From: Haliclystus octoradiatus
Taxonomy: Eukaryota; Cnidaria; Staurozoa; Stauromedusae; Haliclystidae
Reading direction: 5' to 3'
NCBI GenBank assembly: GCA_916610825.1
Contig: OU744449.1
Location: 19,809,344-19,873,343, forward strand
Length of the DNA: 64,000 nucleotides
Shown: positions 62,701 to 63,521 of the stretch, piece by piece
Position numbering within the stretch: position 1 is the stretch's first letter
Layout of the letters: each line of letters opens with the position of its first letter
The notes under the pieces: generated by a model
What the model was told of the DNA's origin: nothing
Seen by the model: only the letters and a program-made list of their open reading frames with translations
Databases searched by the model: none
Made by a program: the position numbers and the translations under genes

Positions 62701-63521
62701 TTGCGAAGTTAATACCAGATAAGATAATTGCGAAGTTATCAAATGCATGCTTTATATAATATCAAGTACTAATCCAATAAGAAGTTATAGTCTGTACATG
62801 TAACTATGTAAGTTAAGTGATGTAATATATATTATATTACATTATTGTTGCTGCTCAAGGCTGATTTTATAATTTTACTGTGCATTTCTGCCAAATTATA
62901 CCAAGCTTTAAATGAGTGTCTGTTGGTAATTTCTAACATTTCAGCATTCTTTCCTTTTATTATTCATTTTAAAATCTGCCACCAATTCTTGCAGCTCAAG
63001 TTTTACCCCACCCTAGATTGTACCTTGCAATTTTGAAGTTGTAGCGTTTCCCTGCCTGTTTGTTGCTACTTTTGTATTGGGTATTGGAATTACTCTGATA
63101 TATAAGCCGGTGTACAACCGTGTTGCACTTGCCATGCGATTTGTGTAGCCAAGACAAGACTTTGCTATAGTGAATTTATAGAATCTTCATATCAGTCACA
63201 TAGTCTGGTGATCACACTTAGCCTGAAGCTTGAGTTACAATAGCCTGTGGTTTCCTGTAGGTAATTATGCATACATCGTTATATGTGTAGGTCTTGGAGA
63301 TGACGACATACCTAGCAAGAAGCCCTCTAAAAAGAGGGCAATACTTTCTAAACAACGGTCAACTGATATTCCATTTGATGATAATGGTGATGAGATTGTT
63401 GCTCCTGCACGGTCTGCCCTTGATAGTTTATTAGGTGGCGTCAAGATTGAAAGTAAACGTAAAGTCACAAAACAACCATCGTATCTTGATAAGATATTGT
63501 CGAAAAGTGATAGCATGGAAG
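11257..63521 (+). CDS. FBF1: FBF1 homolog (Fas-binding factor 1), N-terminal part, at least 11 exons
   Basis: In vertebrates FBF1 (albatross) is a distal-appendage/transition-fibre protein needed for ciliary gating. Exons read: 11257-11272 (ATG), 28505-28561, 29369-29421, 30095-30135, 30701-30764, 31893-31943, 32969-33059, 59821-59871, 60746-60964, 62271-62441, 63291-63521. Every junction has AG/GT borders and all phases agree, giving about 348 residues without a stop; the 3' end lies outside the window. The protein is acidic, disordered and built of short modules: SLAGLLGDE, VTDAEFYNNLSKFSLDEDDD, MDDLESDLFGAM, DDPLAGLGLSDDEE, DDLFDDEDGFADDLPG and ARSALDSLLGG. The order matches the N-terminal half of FBF1 as remembered. 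The coiled-coil half would follow downstream. Weak points are the 16-nt first exon, chosen because it fits phase and position, and the 26.8-kb intron 7. No alternative family fits as well. Confidence 0.72.
11273..12000. other. FBF1 intron 1, proximal part, nothing recognised
   Basis: Starts with the GTAAGA donor. A short C run lies near 11798. No coding or repeat structure was recognised. Confidence 0.4.
12001..12056. repeat. perfect 20-bp inverted repeat hairpin
   Basis: Left arm 12001-12020 (CGTGCAGGTATAGGTCTATA) and right arm 12037-12056 are exact reverse complements with a 16-nt spacer. It could be a tiny foldback element or an RNA stem-loop. No flanking duplication was identified. Confidence 0.8.
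12426..12533. repeat. 108-bp imperfect palindrome (foldback)
   Basis: The outer parts ATTACATCACTCT and AGAGTGATGTAAT and the inner parts TTTAGACCCAC and GTGGGTCTAAA are reverse complements, with mismatches between, around a loop of about 20 nt. The arms are about 44 bp. It resembles a small foldback/MITE; no target duplication is obvious. Confidence 0.65.
12534..13735. other. FBF1 intron 1 segment, nothing recognised
   Basis: AT-rich sequence with only short overlapping open frames on both strands and no recognisable protein similarity. Confidence 0.4.
13736..14032 (-). pseudogene. BEL/Pao retrotransposon relic (end of the RNase H region)
   Basis: Two adjoining minus-strand frames resemble the segment after RNase H in BEL/Pao polyproteins. 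The first has GKPRPAPLKQLAKPKKEL, comparable to the family's S-x-V-A-P-L-K-x-x-(T/S)-I-P-R-L-E-L motif. The second, in another frame, has YISTQEDPTDDASRG followed by SNRWM, comparable to the NPAD-x-x-(S/T)-RG and RW motifs. A frameshift separates them, and no LTR or other domain is nearby. It is an old fragment unrelated in position to the intact BEL/Pao element at 43327. Confidence 0.5.
14033..16042. other. FBF1 intron 1 segment, nothing recognised
   Basis: About 2 kb of AT-rich DNA. The longest open frame (14756-15127, +, 123 codons) has no recognisable motif and a composition like random AT-rich sequence. A short duplication of GAGGATTCT lies at about 14360-14380. Confidence 0.4.
16043..16411 (-). 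pseudogene. hAT transposase relic (ZBED-like C-terminal region)
   Basis: The minus-strand frame contains NMATAVDPRFKSKF, closely resembling the (A/L)-LDPRFK motif in hAT/ZBED-type transposases just before the dimerisation region. The frame is open upstream of its first ATG to about 16411 and ends in an acidic, Gln-rich tail. BED finger, catalytic residues and hAT dimerisation domain are missing, so this is a fragment. No terminal repeats were assigned. Confidence 0.5.
16443..17822 (-). pseudogene. Tigger/pogo-type (Tc1-mariner) transposase relic
   Basis: Three minus-strand frames in transposase order. Frame 17822-17664 is a CENP-B/Psq-like helix-turn-helix (SISTRKLAERFKIGRTQVQ). Frame 17636-17367 is the DDE_1 catalytic core (VMLCSNSVGDKEPALV, then MRRQKRKIILFLDN with the second Asp). 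A third, shifted segment near 17290-17030 has the W-x-x-V-T-S-T-T-I type C-terminal helix. Frameshifts separate the parts. At 16443, right after TA, the sequence CAGTCAAACCTGTATGTAACG looks like a Tigger terminal repeat, marking the 3' end of the element. The opposite terminus was not found. Confidence 0.65.
17824..19244 (-). pseudogene. SWIM zinc-finger protein gene relic, multi-exon
   Basis: The minus strand carries pieces of one protein with intact-looking splice sites. The first exon (19244 to about 18934) starts MKMANYYDNFISGEDLD, is acidic, has a CKTKRGLTR finger-like motif and ends at a perfect GTAAGT donor. A second segment (about 18855-18731) reads FVKEIIAKFKGNAEIFFPE before a GTAGGT donor. 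The third (18705-18286) carries a SWIM finger, CNCAAGKGVCHHT, then PQTWHIPPR. The last frame (18190-17824) reads MPAHFPFMDPLPLFAQIW. SWIM-finger proteins of this kind with YqaJ-like nuclease domains are common in invertebrates, but no nuclease is seen here. Frame breaks near 18290 argue for decay. Function unknown. Confidence 0.45.
19505..20060 (+). pseudogene. Ulp1-like protease / PHD-like tail relic
   Basis: The plus strand shows VFCICRMPEHTF followed by LLVEC and CKKLYHIQCVRHG, the spacing of a degenerate PHD-type zinc finger, in the frame ending near 20060. Upstream, in another frame, MYAIAIAVVLCNG resembles the DCG-x-FAIAFA segment of C48 (Ulp1) cysteine proteases, which often precede such fingers in transposon-encoded proteins. 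The frames do not connect. It is a decayed fragment at best; identification is tentative. Confidence 0.3.
20215..20775 (-). pseudogene. hAT transposase relic (ZMYM1-like, DUF4371 region)
   Basis: The minus strand encodes LAERGLAFRGNDEIIGS, ISMDSTPDVTHNDKL, the 106-residue frame 20595-20275 with CRDQLYDNAANMNGKY, and finally GHSLNLVGQCAVESC. All are consecutive motifs of ZMYM1-like hAT transposases. Stops and frame changes interrupt it and a block between SSTVCDELIE and YISMDSTPD is shortened. It is related to, but more decayed than, the copy at 24867-27125. Confidence 0.7.
20890..21231 (-). repeat. (GTT/AAC)n-rich low-complexity tract with Asn-rich open frame
   Basis: The plus strand is dominated by GTTGTTGTT and ATTATTGTT runs. 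The minus strand reads as a 113-codon frame of poly-Asn interspersed with RRG, RGR, HNN and NRRSSNQGR. A short non-repetitive head (MLSQTTKLLHTKVN) precedes it. A basic Asn/Arg-rich tail could be RNA binding, but nothing shows that it is expressed. Simple-repeat expansion is the simpler reading. Confidence 0.5.
21232..22087. other. FBF1 intron 1 segment, no supported gene
   Basis: One exon-like minus-strand stretch (about 21670-21565) has an acceptor before GATGAATGGTCC and a GTATAA donor, encoding HRLPDYRHISVDKYVKDFPW. It matches no family I recognise. The rest is AT-rich and featureless. Confidence 0.3.
22088..23081 (-). pseudogene. Mutator-like (MULE) transposase relic
   Basis: Three minus-strand blocks follow the order of the metazoan Mutator-like transposase domain (PF20700 type). 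Near 23060-22880: GVITVATVNGLSSKLIDFDV then LSKYCN. At 22765-22590: GLKYTGYSGDGDSKGIGNL and CEITKLECVGHIQKRMGRK. At 22330-22088: the C-terminal segment with ASAGTQYNHG and DQKRVKDSNV. GDGDSK and ECVGH-x-QKR-x-G are hallmark motifs. Stops and frameshifts lie between and inside blocks, so the copy is dead. No terminal repeats were assigned. Confidence 0.65.
23082..24330. other. FBF1 intron 1 segment, nothing recognised
   Basis: Sequence between the MULE relic and the hAT element. Short open frames only. The first ~60 bp may still belong to the MULE N-terminus (VNTCFCTYMEQKPI). Confidence 0.35.
24339..28213 (-). mobile_element. complete hAT DNA transposon (ZMYM1-like transposase)
   Basis: A 3875-bp element flanked by the perfect 8-bp duplication ACATCATT (24331-24338 and 28214-28221), the hAT hallmark. 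Both ends start CAGGGCCGTTTTAAG reading inward, followed by GTAGGCACT-type subterminal words, so the terminal inverted repeats are clear. It contains one transposase gene on the minus strand with several lesions. The region between the gene and the right end (about 27130-28130) is AT-rich and non-coding. Confidence 0.93.
24867..27125 (-). pseudogene. hAT transposase, ZMYM1-like, mutated
   Basis: Reads from about 27125 to 24867. Domains: a basic N-terminus with ADVLKNTKPLTSFW; a TTF-type zinc finger around RNWLCFSPSKGKLYCFCCK; a DUF4371-like catalytic region with SLRGSDQNIGS, FSVSIDSTPDVSHVD and CRGQSYDNAPNMGGKYKG; and a hAT dimerisation end with SNCSGERSFS. Lesions seen: a frameshift at an eight-A run (27040-27047), an in-frame TAA at 26041-26039 within a conserved motif, and a deletion with frame change near 25760 that removes the segment normally following CSAH. 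The copy cannot make a full transposase, although its termini are intact, so it might still be mobilised in trans. Confidence 0.88.
28222..28504. other. end of FBF1 intron 1
   Basis: Unique-looking intronic sequence leading to the polypyrimidine tract and TTTTCCAG acceptor of exon 2. No other feature was found. Confidence 0.4.
30150..30380. repeat. short internal repeat of GACTCYGAGTCC-type words
   Basis: In FBF1 intron 4 the words GACTCTGAGTCC, GACTCCGACTCC and GGCTCTGAA recur within about 130 bp, separated by AATGTAAKAAAAATAGAC. It looks like a degenerate minisatellite. No function is evident. Confidence 0.35.
32193..32224. repeat. (AGTAC)n pentanucleotide microsatellite
   Basis: About five to six tandem copies of CAGTA/AGTAC in FBF1 intron 6. 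Confidence 0.8.
32820..32905 (-). mobile_element. tRNA-derived SINE head (or tRNA pseudogene)
   Basis: Read on the minus strand, this contains TGGCTCAGATGG (A box) and, about 45 nt on, GGTTCAAATCCC (B box), the internal RNA polymerase III promoter of a tRNA, with a tRNA-like 5' end GATTGGCTCAG. Downstream on the minus strand (32819 toward 32540) lies a GAGTTGACCTTCGG-type body like those of invertebrate SINEs. The anticodon arm does not look like a functional tRNA, so a SINE is more likely. It lies in FBF1 intron 6. Confidence 0.6.
33331..33475. repeat. (AATAT)n pentanucleotide array, left copy
   Basis: About 145 bp of uninterrupted AATAT repeats, preceded by TATCCCTAATATAATT. The same repeat in the same orientation recurs at 34757-34887. 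Long Tyr/Ile frames across it are artefacts. Confidence 0.95.
33481..33670. repeat. ~190-bp imperfect palindrome
   Basis: The left arm CAAATAGTTCATACTTTCCG and following bases (TGAACTATGCTCTGATAGCA) are mirrored as the reverse complement at 33591-33668. The centre is AAAATTACGAG with CGAGTAATTTT. The whole could form a long cruciform or RNA hairpin. It lies just inside the left AATAT array, as if part of the same element. Confidence 0.8.
33671..34756. other. segment between the twin AATAT arrays, non-coding
   Basis: AT-rich sequence without open frames or motifs; it contains a CRE-like TGACGTCA at about 33771. It may be the body of a larger repeat bounded by the arrays. Confidence 0.35.
34757..34887. 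repeat. (AATAT)n pentanucleotide array, right copy
   Basis: About 130 bp of AATAT repeats, ending ATATAGGGATTAAC, whose reverse complement resembles the TATCCCTAAT border left of the first array. Confidence 0.95.
35493..36650 (+). pseudogene. DDE-type transposase-like relic (SD-x-AASQYKN family)
   Basis: Frames in one order resemble a widespread but, to me, unnamed metazoan transposase-like family. The first frame (35493-35798) has FKQWVSTDRSNLTSD. After a frameshift at an eight-A run come KRHGFIAKQQGNFL and MIMLGDFAENYSF with SQGFGWNNS. Then follow YYFSDRAASQYKNSKNF, LAEWH and, after another one-base shift, FATSHGKNACDGVGGTVKR. The three acidic positions (D in GDFAENY, D in FSDRA, E in AEWH) could be a DDE-like triad; this is inference. 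Further similarity runs to about 36650. Disabled by several frameshifts; no termini found. Confidence 0.55.
36773..37072 (-). pseudogene. possible LINE ORF1-like fragment
   Basis: A 99-codon minus-strand frame with SVKDLVKSSLGIDLHEYDF and VLVNFNNIWKRRAVHSARIK, loosely resembling the RNA-binding domain of LINE-type ORF1 proteins. Similarity is weak and no partner ORF is adjacent. Confidence 0.25.
37297..38020 (-). pseudogene. PIF/Harbinger-like (DDE_4) transposase relic
   Basis: The minus-strand frame around 38010-37795 reads KLADKGFLGSEHEIEELG, KKPDGRQFTSEEVATT, then a stop and QIAQKRVHVERFIRKIK. This matches the last part of DDE_4-type transposases (ADRGF, EV-x-x-T, IA-x-x-R-x-HVER-x-I-x-R-x-K), with the catalytic Asp in AD and Glu in VER. 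Two stops disable it. The separate acidic frame 37569-37297 (DGTDDDIDEINNVVDSDND) on the same strand may or may not belong to it. Confidence 0.5.
38021..38835. other. FBF1 intron 7 segment, one unassigned open frame
   Basis: A 71-codon minus-strand frame (38488-38273, with GKKMPQGQHFDTKKWKL) has no recognised family. The rest shows nothing. Confidence 0.3.
38836..38930 (-). pseudogene. alpha-kinase domain fragment, copy C
   Basis: The minus strand encodes LTYVYFNEKMMLLDIQGIG followed by NPEIATKEI, the catalytic-core strand of alpha-kinases (Y-V-x-S-x-x-x-L-x-x-x-D-I-Q-G; DPEIA). DNA similarity to 39578-39680 shows it is a diverged copy of the same unit. Only about 30 codons remain. Confidence 0.6.
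39275..39684 (-). pseudogene. alpha-kinase domain fragment, tandem unit A
   Basis: One unit of a ~410-bp direct duplication; its neighbour starts at 39685 with the same CCAGTGTTTCCGCTTTTCTG. The minus strand reads YVYFKEKILLLDIQEVG, then LSDPELATKEHHYRAGHQQ, and in another frame EEFI and NNGMFCSM. These are the hinge, catalytic and downstream segments of the alpha-kinase (MHCK/EF2K) fold. Frame changes disrupt it. It resembles the intact kinase at 54901-56250 (EEFFEGKFKKYMNNDGTI, VVDIQG, DPEIA). Confidence 0.65.
39685..39975 (-). pseudogene. alpha-kinase domain fragment, tandem unit B
   Basis: Second unit of the ~410-bp duplication, truncated. The minus strand reads EEFIPDNFTKYIDNNGMF then CSMDLHSKKG, matching the stretch after the alpha-kinase hinge. 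In part the frame continues across the junction into unit A as KKELLRKAETLDHFIYVY, so a composite 147-codon frame exists by chance of the duplication. No Gly-rich ATP-site segment is present. Confidence 0.65.
40330..40760 (-). pseudogene. piggyBac transposase relic
   Basis: The minus-strand frame 40677-40435 reads KEKIDPFVSLILSNYQNVFY then KEASIDEMVIGWNGS, matching the piggyBac DDE_Tnp_1_7 segment L-S-I-D-E-x-M-I-x-(F/W)-x-G. In a shifted frame it continues YKQYNPKKSLKFHIKT, the usual next motif. The Asp in SIDE is the expected catalytic residue. The rest of the transposase is missing or unreadable and no TTAA-flanked ends were identified. Confidence 0.6.
40761..41396. other. FBF1 intron 7 segment, nothing recognised
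   Basis: AT-rich intronic sequence without supported coding or repeat features. Confidence 0.35.
41397..41700. repeat. GTTCATGAAC palindrome array, copy 2
   Basis: Repeats of GTTCATGAACC/GTTCATGAACG with a larger symmetry: GAACGTTAAATGGCACAATT on the left is mirrored by GTGCCATTTAACGTTC units on the right, so much of the array can fold back. Its left border ATCCCCTCTGAAAA resembles the inverted borders of the other two arrays. Non-coding. Confidence 0.7.
41701..42105. other. FBF1 intron 7 segment, nothing recognised
   Basis: Intronic sequence between palindrome array 2 and a MITE. A 60-codon frame at 41925-42107 has no recognisable features. Confidence 0.35.
42106..42962. mobile_element. 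non-autonomous DNA transposon with ~50-bp terminal inverted repeats
   Basis: Ends read inward as AGGGCCATTTACACTGCAGC on both sides and stay matched through GGCACGGTACTCGTCAATTAACAC with one or two differences. Subterminal parts repeat GGCACGGGC/GGCCCG words and small palindromes. The bases TAT occur just outside both ends (42103-42105 and 42963-42965), a possible 3-bp target duplication. The 857-bp body has no coding frame. Superfamily undetermined. Confidence 0.8.
42963..43321. other. FBF1 intron 7 segment, nothing recognised
   Basis: Sequence between the MITE and the BEL/Pao target duplication. A 96-codon plus-strand frame (43208-43498) runs into the LTR and shows no domain. Confidence 0.35.
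43327..43692 (-). repeat. BEL/Pao 3' LTR
   Basis: 366 bp; begins TGTTTTGCCAAT and ends GATTAATCGATCA on the plus strand. No difference from the 5' LTR was found by reading both. Confidence 0.95.
43693..43707 (-). promoter_or_regulatory. polypurine tract of the BEL/Pao element
   Basis: On the minus strand CTCACTAAGGGGGAG directly precedes the 3' LTR. Confidence 0.7.
43763..49531 (-). CDS. BEL/Pao gag-pol polyprotein, 1922 residues
   Basis: One open frame with all retrotransposition functions. Residues 1-240 are charged and partly coiled coil. A DUF1759-type gag core starts near 260 (FTPNSWNGEFKGFPTFQKRF). Zinc knuckles lie at about 472-537 (CX2C/CX2CX4HX4C pattern, ending CQHCRKKHH). The DUF1758 protease site reads LMDGGADTTLV near 602-612, with DGG where D-S/T-G is usual. 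RT has YMDD at 1024-1027, preceded by FTGDIRKMF. RNase H follows (ELHAFSDGGDKAFGTCVYL). Integrase has an HHCC zinc domain (TGHCGVNRTRS ... CLYCRRRK) and a D-D-E core (AVDFFGPL, YSDNGPNLIG, HNGVVETF). A DUF5641-type end follows (RRNLEVGDIVLEKKN). No envelope gene is seen. The ATG at 49531 is the first in frame after the 5' LTR. Confidence 0.96.
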   Translation of the reverse strand: MADDAEAIRRRFERRSKAYNREIEEFTTIKEQEFVAIGTWKSILFKVTEARKQVEETASTYLDVLDENNALNGQLELEIDHRVDECRKLHFEIRAETTKMIHELEENEAEKTHKRALEIAAATQNNQVNINEENAGGESSHHESASFEQNDQNDVTDVNNDGDDADSVVERERPTENNKEKEITAGNQRHQDELTHEEGQQSKENESGNATKRDDNIITIELLKDLSKTAAEAAAVAAIRAINIEGKATHSNKTSIRLAGFTPNSWNGEFKGFPTFQKRFTSAMNNAGVLDDDVKLQWLEKSIPQSYHTTIEGRSTLVEAWKALKLVVTDKKISDELMWNFRKLKPIQDKDQNVIQTFVTTIRTHMMYLKDFGKGNRTEDEEFIKDLKRKTGAEFEDQIEDQLAQENRIARKMNMKEEELSADYILEFLERRLLSSNSYRTEKKQQTLSKKESRNFKEAKVNVLQTTNDLNCQLCNNGKHGLEDCNKFKEFEVAERSEYCKSKGHCFGCLGKGHIRPQCKSEVTCQHCRKKHHSLLHRSTYSNQEASTANITQRTASTNTTTKRLNSSQESTATRLPVLKIWIKTGYKNADGTTQIRAATCLMDGGADTTLVRRNFVESLGLQGEDTTIHYEVVGGSHHKEVTQKYELTVGRLEPMAEKGRITAYAMKRPCGAAASLHKEFFAKNEHLNQIKEVVDTDGGEIDVIIGRDAQELHTELQRMTKESSKSAPIGIEFPLGWTIVGGTTHVSKKSGATRKVTSVTLAEETDISSTENMSTLMMSDLVGVNTTQRCVCTDKEIEEARFIKIAKENTTINEDGRIEVRLPWKPGYPEGLPNNYKEVSTNLKRKVKRLQETNKLEDYQRAIQEVIESGFVKKVELKEGEMAHYLEHHLVERDDSASTPKRVVWNSAKIYRGQSVAKALEKGPDLLNSLFKVFIGFREQQIGFTGDIRKMFNMISISEEDRKYHRFLWIEEGNENPTAYEWQRLVFGDPPSPDLSQESLHYLATKFGKDYPIGSSIVKNHIYMDDVASSRNQPREAEQVIKETTQLLSKAKFEIKKWHSNSIELEEKMNKKIEDSNNLSENRDTTILGHYWEKDIDTISLKLKKLPKIEIDASSKTQEHKLSKRIILSMIAKVWDPLGILSPALVNLRIPLQQLWRKKYDWDTAIVGEDADDWVDRFKQLEGKLSTKIERCITEENNTELPELHAFSDGGDKAFGTCVYLRQKREDGTFNVHFVAAKSFVTPVKGWTIPRTELVATLVMSRLVKNIVSALMIKPSTISYWVDSKVVLHWIRSRTPQMKAFVEARINEIQETTKIEDFHYVPSKENAADALTKPNNVDLEQWHQGPKFLQEKIIPEFETANITKEIELRKDLTEIKPERKKRKKKTCIAKKVNAYFSVANTITKMSDEECKQILQIAADSNSMEEAINKISEKSNKTDHKGGKMKIYQALQRNTNFDDKNFKKLCPFIDDEDKIYRLGGRLEHLKDFKPDLAAPIIIPKCKRNKENDHYTNHKKVINMVTKEFHEQTGHCGVNRTRSAIEQSGLWIIGVNRILKTIGKNCLYCRRRKRPLLEQKMGQLPSFRLDCDKPAFWSSAVDFFGPLKTKLYRGTVKDAHVALFVCTVTRAIHLEFCYDQEGGEGLSTEKFLMALRRFVSLKGIQPVQLYSDNGPNLIGASPKVEKLVKEWDIKVLENGIKGNGFQWLWNCPTASHHNGVVETFVNLVRKALDAMADCYNNTLKPDEWMTALAEVAYLINSRPLWPNSSADPIDMNEIITPNSLLYGHHLTLPQPQDENKIHPKDRMASIQKRIQIFWNYWSSNMPNRLLCRNKWFSQRRNLEVGDIVLEKKNNLNGITPRAIWPVAMVTETFPGTDGLVRKVKIQNKAGSYDRPIAKLILLATKEEIDAKAINGTEEILAGIKRIR
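49599..49964 (-). repeat. BEL/Pao 5' LTR
   Basis: 366 bp, same sequence as the copy at 43327-43692 as far as read. It holds the promoter for the minus-strand polyprotein. Confidence 0.95.
50168..50785 (+). pseudogene. 5'-truncated LINE (CR1/L2-like) 3' end
   Basis: The plus strand encodes KILITTYKALNDMAPTYIQE and then LKTYGNRAFCYMAPELWNSL, the conserved C-terminal tail of CR1/L2/Jockey-type LINE reverse transcriptases, ending at the stop at 50465-50467. The 3' region has a run of A (about 50526-50549), the hairpin AGCGCCATTGG...AATGGCGCT and an (ATT)n tail at about 50752-50785, typical 3' ends of such LINEs. RT catalytic motifs are absent through truncation. The BEL/Pao element is inserted about 200 bp upstream. 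Confidence 0.8.
50786..51923. other. FBF1 intron 7 segment, no supported gene
   Basis: Repeated CCATATAGGGTAT words near 51080-51140. An 84-codon minus-strand frame (51504-51250, MALKTSKINENNLF...) reaches a strong GTGAGT donor-like site after FIFRRLA, so it could be an exon, but it matches no family and has no partner exon. The rest shows nothing. Confidence 0.3.
51963..52020 (+). repeat. left terminal inverted repeat of the integrase/alpha-kinase element
   Basis: Matches the reverse complement of about 57100-57161, with one base difference and one A insertion in the first 26 bases and a divergent middle. It contains the self-complementary core CTGTTAAACAG. Confidence 0.65.
52021..52411. 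promoter_or_regulatory. 5' region upstream of the integrase gene
   Basis: Non-coding stretch between the left terminal repeat and the integrase start; it should hold its promoter. No TATA box or other motif could be assigned with confidence. Confidence 0.25.
52412..54713 (+). CDS. DDE/rve-type integrase (integrase core domain), 4 exons, one frameshift
   Basis: Exons 52412-53171, 53614-53723, 54145-54314 and 54523-54713 have GT-AG borders and matching phases (0, 2, 1) and give about 409 residues. Exon 1 has an N-terminal helix-turn-helix-like part (WLSDQNLKDDMVKYVGQGLK), then LRSIDRRLQYFG, GPGKLLGYRAMYLKIRR and the core with WVQSLDGHDKL (first Asp) and IRMDKGSET (second Asp). Exon 2 starts IEGWWRELNERL, the usual position of the catalytic Glu. 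Exons 3 and 4 read PVIQKELDIFRETIWNTHRI and a C-terminal tail ending NNINNI. The pattern matches the metazoan integrase core domain family (PF24764 type). A single extra base near 52550 breaks exon 1, so this copy may be inactive unless translation starts downstream. AATAAA lies at about 54801. Confidence 0.78.
54801..54806 (+). terminator. polyadenylation signal of the integrase gene
   Basis: AATAAA 88 nt after the stop codon of the last exon, before the convergent kinase gene. Confidence 0.45.
54870..54875 (-). terminator. polyadenylation signal of the alpha-kinase gene
   Basis: TTTATT on the plus strand (AATAAA on the minus), 26 nt beyond the kinase stop codon. Confidence 0.5.
54901..56250 (-). 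CDS. alpha-kinase (MHCK/EF2K-type atypical protein kinase), intact single exon
   Basis: A 449-residue open frame. Residues 1-230 show no known domain but hold a Lys/Arg-rich, NLS-like segment (PSPKKKRGG, 176-184). Residues about 230-445 form an alpha-kinase domain: GEGAFRYAHKA (239-249, ATP loop), WVVKRY with the presumed catalytic Lys264, hinge YTIEEF (335-340), KKYMNNDGT, AHYTYVQSNKELIVVDIQG with Asp386, DPEIA, TGNLS and a zinc-binding end with H430, C433 and C437 (GHQLCNKYCDIL). All core motifs are present, so kinase activity is plausible. Such kinases phosphorylate Ser/Thr; the substrate is unknown. Lack of introns inside an FBF1 intron suggests retroposition or transposon cargo. It converges on the integrase gene and both lie between inverted repeats. 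Decayed relatives lie at 38836-39975. Confidence 0.88.
   Translation of the reverse strand: MTGNNWNKFQLMMKEKRKGVPRNNVVNKFKFGADITVQRLSAEVSGKAQKYSRIGAREFVSIKDRNDDDNVSDDGVTLSTIKTACLRHYSKNCALGDGYECDVLVGEQGPSCMDVNQIPDKKLIHVRFIVPVAGPSNSSNQATDGPTTETRRQTSTIKSLFIVPAKRVKATGSAPSPKKKRGGDIIVPRSLSIAHMLQLGKEVKRQASVIQIEAFDLESMTWSALPKPAEFCISERLLGEGAFRYAHKATSSHKEFEGKPWVVKRYKPCALSNMKVTNQSVEQHTRKVVQMHSLAKYFAEKLAGTVVKNVKMSQLFGEPLRYGKIFMGKKDNDYYTIEEFFEGKFKKYMNNDGTILYNDGDEIAEKAEYLAHYTYVQSNKELIVVDIQGCNFDMIDPEIASSNLTDDNNQYLFTTGNLSILAMETFCSGHQLCNKYCDILKLNDIMCEK
56251..57099. other. 5' region of the alpha-kinase gene, no further gene seen
   Basis: About 850 bp between the kinase start and the right terminal repeat. 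It should contain the kinase promoter. No open frame or motif of note was found. Confidence 0.35.
57100..57161 (-). repeat. right terminal inverted repeat of the integrase/alpha-kinase element
   Basis: Reverse complement of the left end, with core CTGTTTTAACAG and the subterminal TTGATATATTGACA. Confidence 0.65.
57162..57680. other. FBF1 intron 7 segment, nothing recognised
   Basis: AT-rich intronic sequence, no coding or repeat features. Confidence 0.35.
57681..57870. repeat. tandem TATGGCAACGATGGGCC boxes
   Basis: The box TATGGCAACGATGGGCC occurs about six times (near 57684, 57719, 57756, 57794, a partial at 57832, and 57854) with spacers rich in T or AATATTATA. The reverse complement GTTGCCATAGTAAA resembles an RFX X-box (GTTGCCATGGCAAC-type), which is notable because FBF1 is a ciliary gene. 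A minisatellite is the plain reading. Confidence 0.7.
57871..59100. other. FBF1 intron 7 segment, nothing recognised
   Basis: Open frames at 58062-58343 and 58770-59024 (+) are hydrophobic or AT-driven and show no recognised domain or splice context. Confidence 0.35.
59101..59610. repeat. GTTCATGAAC palindrome array, copy 3
   Basis: Dense GTTCATGAAC units with AGAGGAATAGTTTTAATATTAAAATTT-type linkers occurring more than once. The right border TTTCACAGGGGAT matches the borders of array 1 (right) and array 2 (left, inverted). The left border is unclear. It ends about 210 bp before FBF1 exon 8. Confidence 0.7.
60255..60530. repeat. dispersed repeat, copy 1 (FBF1 intron 8)
   Basis: Contains CATAATTTTGCCTTAAAAGTACCT and later GTGCCTGCAGG, in the same order as CATATTGTTTTACCTTAAAAATACCT and GTGCCTGCAGC at 62020-62200. 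Probably two diverged copies of one unclassified repeat. Confidence 0.4.
61132..61700. mobile_element. hAT-like MITE, complete
   Basis: Starts CAGGGCTGTCAATCACTCAG and ends, read inward, GAGGCCTGTGAGTAATTG, so the termini are related inverted repeats. Flanks GCTATTGA (61124-61131) and GTTATTGA (61701-61708) match 7 of 8, as for an old 8-bp hAT target duplication. The 569-bp body is rich in GTAATTGATTAC words and has no transposase. A truncated relative lies at 4037-4221. Located in FBF1 intron 9. Confidence 0.7.
62020..62200. repeat. dispersed repeat, copy 2 (FBF1 intron 9)
   Basis: Partner of 60255-60530; similarity is patchy and was judged by eye. Confidence 0.35.
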